Below, piece by piece: positions 7,945 to 12,537 of a stretch of 12,537 bases of DNA. Within the stretch, counting starts at the first letter, position 1. The number at the start of each line of letters is the position of its first letter. This stretch comes from an uncultured Ruminococcus sp. (lineage in GTDB: Bacteria; Bacillota; Clostridia; Oscillospirales; Acutalibacteraceae), in assembly GCA_902773165.1 (NCBI GenBank), contig CACYDO010000146.1, forward strand, positions 1-12,537, given 5' to 3'. The notes under the pieces were generated by a model. It was not told where the DNA came from. It worked only from the letters and a program-made list of their open reading frames with translations, and ran no database searches. The position numbers and the translations under genes were made by a program.

Positions 7945-8754
7945 ATGAAATTGCAGTTTACTAAAATGCATGGTCTGGGTAATGATTACATTTATTTTGA
8001 CTGTGTGAGAAATCCTGCTCCCAAAGACCCGGAGAACCTCTCTGTAAAGCTTTCCGACCGTCATTTCGGCGTTGGGGGCGACGGTATCGTGCTGATAATG
8101 CCGTCTGATAAAGCCGATTTCAGAATGAGAATGTTCAATGCCGACGGCAGCGAGGGCGCTATGTGCGGAAACGCTTCGCGCTGTATTGCAAAATACGTTT
8201 ACGAGCGAGGTCTGACTGCGAAAACGACGGTTACTCTTGAAACAAAATCGGGAATAAAAACACTTGAAATCAACGCGCATGACGGTATCGCGCAGAGCGT
8301 TACTGTCGATATGGGGAAGCCCGTTGTCGGTGCAAAAGCTCAGCCTATAACTACCGAAAACGGCGAGTATATTTACACTTTCGTCGATATGGGTAATCCG
8401 CACTGCGTTATTTTCACCGATAAAAATACAAATGAGCTGGAGCTTGAAAAGCTCGGAAAGCCGCTTGAAAGCCACGAGTTTTTCCCCGACAGAGCTAACG
8501 TTGAGTTTGTAAATGTTCTCGGGAAGAATGACCTGCGCATGAGAGTATGGGAACGCGGCAGCGGCGAAACTCTTGCCTGCGGTACGGGCGCATGCGCCAC
8601 GGTAACTGCGGCGGTAACAAACGGGATCTCCCCGATAAATGAGGACGTAAACGTCCATCTTCGCGGAGGTACGCTGACGATCAGATACACAGGGCAGCAC
8701 GTTCTGATGACGGGGCCGGCTGCATTCGTTTTTGACGGAACAACGGAGGAATAA
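7945..8754 (+). CDS. dapF: Diaminopimelate epimerase
   Basis: This cytosolic, cofactor-free epimerase converts LL-diaminopimelate to meso-diaminopimelate, the precursor of lysine and of the peptidoglycan cross-linking residue. From the ATG chosen by its ribosome site the protein has 269 residues, normal for the family. The N-terminus MHGLGNDY (8-15) is typical. The two catalytic cysteines of the thiol/thiolate mechanism are Cys74 in MCGNASRC and Cys212 in ACGTGACA, one in each half of the two-fold-like structure. The FNADGSE segment (64-70), which lines the substrate site, is intact. dapL, which makes its substrate, begins three bases after the stop, and the dapL ribosome site lies inside the end of dapF. 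The two are almost certainly one operon. Confidence 0.96.
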   Translation: MKLQFTKMHGLGNDYIYFDCVRNPAPKDPENLSVKLSDRHFGVGGDGIVLIMPSDKADFRMRMFNADGSEGAMCGNASRCIAKYVYERGLTAKTTVTLETKSGIKTLEINAHDGIAQSVTVDMGKPVVGAKAQPITTENGEYIYTFVDMGNPHCVIFTDKNTNELELEKLGKPLESHEFFPDRANVEFVNVLGKNDLRMRVWERGSGETLACGTGACATVTAAVTNGISPINEDVNVHLRGGTLTIRYTGQHVLMTGPAAFVFDGTTEE

Positions 8755-8757
8755 GCA

Positions 8758-9945
8758 ATGAATATCAACAGAAATTTTGATAATCTTATAGAGAATTATT
8801 TATTTGCCGAGGTTGCCGACCGCACGGAAAAATACGCCGCTGCACACCCCGATAAAAAAATAATCCGCATGGGTATCGGCGACGTTACTCTTCCGCTTGC
8901 GCCTGTTGTAGTTGAAGCAATGAAGAACGCTGCCGACGAAATGGGTCATATTGATACATTCAAGGGCTACCCAAGCTATGAGGGCTACGCATTTTTAAGA
9001 GAAGCTATCAGCGGATATTACGCGTCGTTCGGCGTGTCCGTTTCGCCCGATGAGATTTTTGTAAACGACGGCGCAAAAAGCGACTGCGGAAATATCGGAG
9101 ATATTTTCTCGTCAGACTGCACTGTTCTTGTCACAGACCCGGTATACCCCGTTTACGTTGATACGAATATCATGTCCGGTCGTAAGATCGTTTACGCTCC
9201 GTCCACAAAGGAAAATGGCTTCTGCGCAATGCCCGACAAAAACGTTCACGCAGATATAATTTACCTTTGCTCGCCTAATAATCCGACAGGTGCGGCATAC
9301 TCCGCCGACCAGCTGAAAATATGGATAGATTACGCGCTCGAAAACGACGCTGTTATCCTCTACGACGCAGCATATGAAGCGTTTATTTCGGACGATCTTC
9401 CGCGCAGTATTTTCGCCGTAGAGGGTGCAAGAAAATGCGCGATCGAATTTTGTTCCCTTTCAAAAACGGCAGGCTTTACCGGAATGCGCTGCGGCTATAC
9501 GGTTATCCCGAAGGAGCTTGAACGCGACGGTCACAACATAGGCAAGCTTTGGTATCGCCGTCAATCCTCAAAGTTCAACGGCGTTTCCTACCCCGTTCAG
9601 CGCGCCGCAGAAGCTGTATTCTCCCCCGAGGGTCAGCATCAGACAAAAGCAAACATTGAGTACTACAAGCGCAACGCCGCTGTAATTACCGAAACAATGG
9701 AAAACCTCGGTATTTCCTACACAGGAGGCAAGAATTCTCCGTACATCTGGATAACCTGTCCGAACAACATGGGAAGCTGGGAATTCTTTGATTTTCTCCT
9801 GGAAAAAGCAAACGTTGTAGCAACTCCCGGCGAGGGCTTCGGCAGCTGCGGAAAGGGCTGCATGAGATTCACATCGTTTGCAGATCATGAATCTACTATC
9901 GAAGCAATGGAGCGCATTAAAAAAGTGGTCGCTGAACTTGCTTAA
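8758..9945 (+). CDS. dapL: LL-diaminopimelate aminotransferase
   Basis: This PLP enzyme (aminotransferase class I/II fold) converts tetrahydrodipicolinate directly to LL-diaminopimelate with glutamate as amino donor, bypassing the succinylated or acetylated DapD-C-E steps. The protein has 395 residues, close to the family norm. Family-typical stretches include FKGYPSYEG (68-76) and the NDGAKSDCGNI segment (103-113). SPNNPTG (172-178), YDAAYEAFI (202-210) and the PLP lysine Lys236 in SLSKTAGFTG are visible. GGAGGA at 8745-8750 lies seven bases before the ATG. Its placement right after dapF supports DapL over other class I aminotransferases. A generic aspartate-type aminotransferase is the alternative, but the segments above make it unlikely. 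A clean terminator follows. Confidence 0.93.
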   Translation: MNINRNFDNLIENYLFAEVADRTEKYAAAHPDKKIIRMGIGDVTLPLAPVVVEAMKNAADEMGHIDTFKGYPSYEGYAFLREAISGYYASFGVSVSPDEIFVNDGAKSDCGNIGDIFSSDCTVLVTDPVYPVYVDTNIMSGRKIVYAPSTKENGFCAMPDKNVHADIIYLCSPNNPTGAAYSADQLKIWIDYALENDAVILYDAAYEAFISDDLPRSIFAVEGARKCAIEFCSLSKTAGFTGMRCGYTVIPKELERDGHNIGKLWYRRQSSKFNGVSYPVQRAAEAVFSPEGQHQTKANIEYYKRNAAVITETMENLGISYTGGKNSPYIWITCPNNMGSWEFFDFLLEKANVVATPGEGFGSCGKGCMRFTSFADHESTIEAMERIKKVVAELA

Positions 9946-9967
9946 CTTGTTGTCATAATCCCAGTTT

Positions 9968-10006
9968 AAAGCCTTCTCGTTTGCAATAAATGGAGAAGGC
10001 TTTTTT
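9968..10006 (+). terminator. Rho-independent terminator after dapL
   Basis: AAAGCCTTCTC at 9968-9978 pairs perfectly with GAGAAGGCTTT at 9993-10003 (11-bp stem, 14-base loop) and runs into six T residues at 10001-10006. This ends the dapF-dapL transcript and separates it from the Rrf2 unit. Confidence 0.93.
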
Positions 10007-10051
10007 GTTATAAAAAGTATCTAAATTACGCGTACACAAATTATGCACATC

Positions 10052-10063
10052 TACAAAGTTGTA
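10052..10063. promoter_or_regulatory. Short dyad upstream of the Rrf2-unit promoter
   Basis: TACAA-AG-TTGTA is a perfect 5-bp-arm inverted repeat ending nine bases before the -35 box. It could be an operator, but dyads of this size occur by chance in AT-rich DNA. Confidence 0.25.
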
Positions 10064-10072
10064 ATATTATCA

Positions 10073-10101
10073 TTGACAGCATTACTTTTATATGATATAG
10101 T
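10073..10101 (+). promoter_or_regulatory. Strong sigma-A promoter of the Rrf2-macrodomain-SirTM unit
   Basis: A perfect -35 TTGACA (10073-10078) is followed by a 17-base spacer and TATAGT (10096-10101), with TG at 10093-10094 making an extended -10. The predicted start is near 10108, leaving a leader of about 65 AT-rich bases. That leader contains a repeated GATAG (GATAG-ATT-GATAG, about 10129-10141), where a self-regulating Rrf2 protein could bind. Confidence 0.85.
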
Positions 10102-10172
10102 GAAATTATTAAAAAGATATTTAAATTTGATAGATTGATAGAAAAAAGACCACACCAGAACGGAGTAAACGT

Positions 10173-10610
10173 ATGCAAATAACAAGCAAATTTACAATCG
10201 CGGTGCATATTCTGACGTGCATTGATGTTTTCAGTGACAACGTGCGGGTTACAAGCGAGTTCCTTTCGGGGAGCACAGGAGTTAATGCGGTAATTATCCG
10301 CAATGTTCTTACGCAGCTAAGAAAGGCAGGAATAGTCAGCACGCGTCAGGGCAGCGGCGGCGCACATATCGCAAAACCGCTTGACGAAATCACTTTATAT
10401 GATATTTACAAAGCCGTAGAGTGTACGGACGAAAGCGGATTATTTCGTTTTCACGAAAATCCGAATGCGCAGTGTCCCGTAGGCCGAAATATTCATAAGG
10501 CTATGGACGGAAGATTAGCGGCTGCACAGTCTGCATTGGAAAACGAGCTGCACGGCGTTACATTAGCAGATGTCGTTGAAGATACAAAAAAAATAATCGC
10601 CGAGGAATAA
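10173..10610 (+). CDS. Rrf2-family transcriptional regulator (YwnA-like)
   Basis: This is a small DNA-binding regulator of 145 residues with an N-terminal winged helix (about 1-65) and a short dimerisation helix region. The recognition part VIIRNVLTQLRKAGIV (40-55) and the wing glycines GSGGA (60-64) are typical of Rrf2 proteins. Iron-sulfur members such as IscR and NsrR carry three clustered cysteines near residues 90-106. Here only Cys16, Cys84 and Cys101 are present, and the segment around NAQCPVGRNI resembles the YwnA branch, which is thought to lack a cluster. The effector is unknown; thiol or redox sensing by Cys84/Cys101 is possible. GGAG at 10162-10165 lies seven bases before the ATG. 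It is first in the unit and probably controls itself and the two genes that follow after a 49-base gap with no visible terminator. Confidence 0.87.
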   Translation: MQITSKFTIAVHILTCIDVFSDNVRVTSEFLSGSTGVNAVIIRNVLTQLRKAGIVSTRQGSGGAHIAKPLDEITLYDIYKAVECTDESGLFRFHENPNAQCPVGRNIHKAMDGRLAAAQSALENELHGVTLADVVEDTKKIIAEE

Positions 10611-10643
10611 ATCATAGCGATGAACAAAACTCACCTCTGCAAA

Positions 10644-10649
10644 AAGGAG
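10644..10649 (+). promoter_or_regulatory. Ribosome site that fixes the macrodomain gene start at 10660
   Basis: AAGGAG at 10644-10649 is one base from an ATG at 10651 (too close) and ten bases from the in-frame ATG at 10660 (workable). The second is chosen, trimming three residues. Confidence 0.75.
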
Positions 10650-10659
10650 AATGATAACT

Positions 10660-11430
10660 ATGAACGGCAAAACGTTGGAATATCTCATAAACTATTTATT
10701 ATCGGAACGAAACGATATCGGCGATATTGAAATCCCCGAAAACGATTCGGATAAATTCAGAATGTACAGAAGTCTTGTAAATATACGTCCTGCCGGAAAG
10801 GCAGATGAAGCATTCTTGCAGGCTGAGGACGAATATCTGACTGCTGCTGCCGAAGAAAAGGGTATCACCGATATTGCAGACCTCTCTCCCATAGAAAATG
10901 GGGTATATCTTTGGAAGGGCGATATAACAACGCTTAAATGCGGCGCGATCGTCAACGCGGCAGATTCGGGAATGACGGGCTGCTGGAGACCATGTCACAG
11001 CTGTATAGACAACTGCATACATACCTTTGCCGGCGTTCGCCTGCGCTATAAATGCAATAAAATTATACAGGCTCAGGGGCATGAAGAATATACAGGTACG
11101 GCGAAAATCACGCCTGCCTACAATTTGCCGTGCGGCAGCGTAATACACACAGTCGGACCTATCGTGCAGGATACTCTCACCGAAGAGCATTGCAGGCTTC
11201 TTGCAAGCTGCTACAACAGCTGTCTGGAGCTTGCCGTACAAAATAGTATCGACAGCATTGCATTTTGCTGCATTTCCACGGGAGTATTCGGTTTCCCGCA
11301 GGAAGAAGCTGCACAGATAGCCATAAAAACGGTAAGAAGCTTTCTGAAAAATCACGACATAAAAGTCATTTTCAACGTATTTAAGGAGGACGATTATGAA
11401 ATATACAAAAGATTACTCGGCAGAAATTGA
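10660..11430 (+). CDS. Zinc-type macrodomain ADP-ribosyl hydrolase (SirTM-linked)
   Basis: This is the probable eraser that removes mono-ADP-ribose placed by the neighbouring SirTM. It has 256 residues. A helical N-terminal region (about 1-80) precedes the macrodomain, as in other SirTM-linked members. The macrodomain shows GDIT (87-90), the ADP-ribose-binding NAAD (99-102), and GCWRPCHSCIDN (107-118) followed by IHTFAG, whose Cys108/His113/Cys115 match the zinc-binding loop of the zinc-dependent macrodomain class. The second loop STGVFGFP (206-213) is present. Substrate specificity (aspartate- or glutamate-linked ADP-ribose) is known from family members and is inferred here. Twelve cysteines is a high number, including an additional Cys112 inside the zinc loop. 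The last 35 bases overlap sirTM in another frame, so the two are tightly coupled. Confidence 0.88.
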   Translation: MNGKTLEYLINYLLSERNDIGDIEIPENDSDKFRMYRSLVNIRPAGKADEAFLQAEDEYLTAAAEEKGITDIADLSPIENGVYLWKGDITTLKCGAIVNAADSGMTGCWRPCHSCIDNCIHTFAGVRLRYKCNKIIQAQGHEEYTGTAKITPAYNLPCGSVIHTVGPIVQDTLTEEHCRLLASCYNSCLELAVQNSIDSIAFCCISTGVFGFPQEEAAQIAIKTVRSFLKNHDIKVIFNVFKEDDYEIYKRLLGRN

Positions 11431-12241
11431 TCGTCTAAAAAAGGAAATAGAAACCGCAGACGCGATATTTATCGGTGCGGGCGCAGGTCTGTCTACCGCG
11501 GCAGGATTCACCTATTCCGGCGAGAGATTTGAAAAGCACTTCGGGGACTTTGCGGAAAAATATGGATTCCGTGATATGTATTCAGGCGGATTCTATCCTT
11601 TCCCAACTATTGAAGAGCAATGGGCGTACTGGTCACGGTATATTTACATAAACCGCTACACGGACGCGCCCAAGGATACGTACAAAAGGCTGTTTAATCT
11701 CGTTGAGGATAAAGACTACTTTGTCATCACAACAAACGTAGACCATCAGTTCCAGAAAGCAGGCTTTGACAAGGAACGGCTGTTTTACACTCAGGGAGAT
11801 TACGGACTCTGGCAGTGCAGTGAGCCTTGCCACGACAAAACGTATGACAACGAAGAAGTGGTACGAAAAATGTACACAATGCAGAAGGATATGCGTATTC
11901 CGACCGAGCTTATCCCCTACTGTCCCGTATGCGGAAAGCCCATGAGCATGAATCTCCGCGCAGACAGCACATTCGTTCAGGACGAAGGCTGGGAAAGAGC
12001 CGCACAGCGATACAATGAATTCATCGACGCACACGAGGGTCAGCATAATCTTTACCTTGAATTAGGCGTAGGAATGAATACACCGGCAATCATCAAATAC
12101 CCGTTCTGGAGAATGACATACAGCAATCCCAACGCTGTTTATGCGTGTATAAATTTCGGAGAAAGCGATGTACCTGAAGAGCCTGAAAAGCAGTCTATAC
12201 TTATTGACGCTGATATCAGCAAGATACTTGAAAATATTTAA
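11396..12241 (+). CDS. sirTM: SirTM class M sirtuin, protein ADP-ribosyltransferase
   Basis: This is a sirtuin-fold enzyme of 281 residues that, in characterised relatives, transfers ADP-ribose from NAD to a protein and does not deacetylate. The NAD loop GAGAGLSTAAGF is at 27-38, TTNVDHQ at 112-118 (Asn114 catalytic) and YTQGDYG at 131-137. In classical sirtuins the last motif carries the catalytic histidine; here it is Gln133, the hallmark of class M. Cys141/Cys145 and Cys176/Cys179 (PYCPVCG) form the zinc site. GVGMNTP (224-230) matches the C-terminal Rossmann contact. AAGGAGG at 11383-11389 lies six bases before the ATG, inside the macrodomain gene. In the streptococcal and staphylococcal operons the target GcvH-L and the lipoate ligase LplA2 are neighbours; neither is in this window. 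The stop codon lies within a palindromic repeat. Confidence 0.92.
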   Translation: MKYTKDYSAEIDRLKKEIETADAIFIGAGAGLSTAAGFTYSGERFEKHFGDFAEKYGFRDMYSGGFYPFPTIEEQWAYWSRYIYINRYTDAPKDTYKRLFNLVEDKDYFVITTNVDHQFQKAGFDKERLFYTQGDYGLWQCSEPCHDKTYDNEEVVRKMYTMQKDMRIPTELIPYCPVCGKPMSMNLRADSTFVQDEGWERAAQRYNEFIDAHEGQHNLYLELGVGMNTPAIIKYPFWRMTYSNPNAVYACINFGESDVPEEPEKQSILIDADISKILENI

Positions 12242-12308
12242 GGCAATACAGCACAGATACAGTGCCAAAGATGCGCCGTCAGGCGGTATTTGTGCGGTGT
12301 TGCCCTAA
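12238..12308. repeat. 71-bp MITE-like imperfect palindrome overlapping the sirTM stop codon
   Basis: The 23 bases at 12238-12260 and the reverse complement of 12286-12308 agree at 19 of 23 positions, and two of the four differences would still form G-U pairs in RNA. Inside are two small hairpins: GCAC/GTGC (12251-12254 with 12262-12265) and CGCC-GTCA-GGCG (12274-12285). The ends read TA-AGGCAA and TTGCCC-TA, compatible with insertion at a TA with target duplication. No coding capacity. It may be a non-autonomous element, a dispersed RNA-structure repeat or part of the sirTM 3' end. Confidence 0.75.
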
Positions 12309-12385
12309 GTCTGATTTCTATCAGAGATCAGTATAAATCTTATTAACCAATATTTCAACAATATAACAAAAAAAAAGACAAATCA

Positions 12386-12419
12386 CCCCATGTGCGAAAC
12401 ATGGGGGATAATTATTTTT
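12386..12419. terminator. Hairpin terminator downstream of sirTM, possibly bidirectional
   Basis: CCCCATGT (12386-12393) and ACATGGGG (12399-12406) pair perfectly around GCGAA. On the + strand the stem is followed by a T-rich tail ending TTTTT at 12415-12419. On the - strand, nine T residues (opposite 12368-12376) follow the stem after a nine-base gap. Neither T-run touches the stem, so strength is uncertain, but it is the first plausible end for the Rrf2-macrodomain-SirTM transcript, 145 bases past the sirTM stop. Confidence 0.65.
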
Positions 12420-12537
12420 CCGACAGGGAAATTATATTAATTATTGTTTTCAATCATTAAAGAGTAATGTTTATATAGACCGAACTGAAAGATAATTCAT
12501 TATTATCCAAAAATAACACTTGCGGCATCGTCGTACA
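12420..12537. other. AT-rich tail of the window with no supported gene
   Basis: Both strands are broken by stops and no ribosome site or start leads into a frame reaching the window end. On the - strand, short open stretches enter from the right edge and end in stop codons (for example at 12505-12503), so the last codons of a converging gene could lie here. About ten to twenty-six codons are far too few to call it. Confidence 0.3.

Noticed and set aside
10651..10659. Macrodomain gene start at 10651
   Set aside because: The ATG is one base from AAGGAG, too close for initiation. The ATG at 10660 has workable spacing.
11396..12241. Classical protein deacetylase sirtuin
   Set aside because: The catalytic histidine is replaced by Gln133 (TQGDYG) and the gene overlaps a zinc-type macrodomain gene. 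Both mark the ADP-ribosylating class M.

Overview
The window reads as a stretch of chromosome from an anaerobic, low-to-medium GC Firmicute. A Ruminococcus-like member of the Clostridia is my best guess, based on protein sequence flavour, strong AGGAGG-type ribosome sites, short overlaps between genes, diaminopimelate synthesis by the DapL route and a SirTM/macrodomain pair. This taxonomic call is inference. All eight genes lie on the + strand.

Layout. Bases 1-92 hold two tandem copies of a 46-bp unit that carries a GC-rich hairpin. Bases 93-238 are an AT-rich promoter region with a 9-bp-arm dyad. Bases 239-7869 are a tightly overlapped cluster, pyrG-gltB-gltD (CTP synthase, then the large and small subunits of glutamate synthase), with 8-nt overlaps at both junctions. 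A 12-bp-stem terminator-like hairpin follows. It sits directly against the ribosome site of dapF, which is followed 3 bases later by dapL. A second clean terminator closes dapL.

Bases 10073-12241 form a separate unit with its own consensus extended -10 promoter: an Rrf2-family regulator, a zinc-type macrodomain ADP-ribosyl hydrolase and a SirTM (class M) sirtuin whose start lies inside the macrodomain gene. It is followed by a 71-bp MITE-like imperfect palindrome that overlaps the sirtuin stop codon, a hairpin terminator, and about 120 AT-rich bases with no gene that I can support.

How the genes fit together. GltBD makes glutamate from glutamine and 2-oxoglutarate. PyrG also consumes the glutamine amide. 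DapL uses glutamate as amino donor to make LL-diaminopimelate, and DapF epimerises that to meso-diaminopimelate for peptidoglycan and lysine. The first seven-tenths of the window is therefore ordinary nitrogen, nucleotide and cell-wall metabolism.

The accessory interest is the regulator-macrodomain-SirTM module, a reversible protein ADP-ribosylation switch (writer plus eraser). In the streptococcal and staphylococcal versions, the modified protein (GcvH-L) and its lipoate ligase (LplA2) are encoded beside it. Here neither appears in the window, and an Rrf2-type regulator heads the unit instead.
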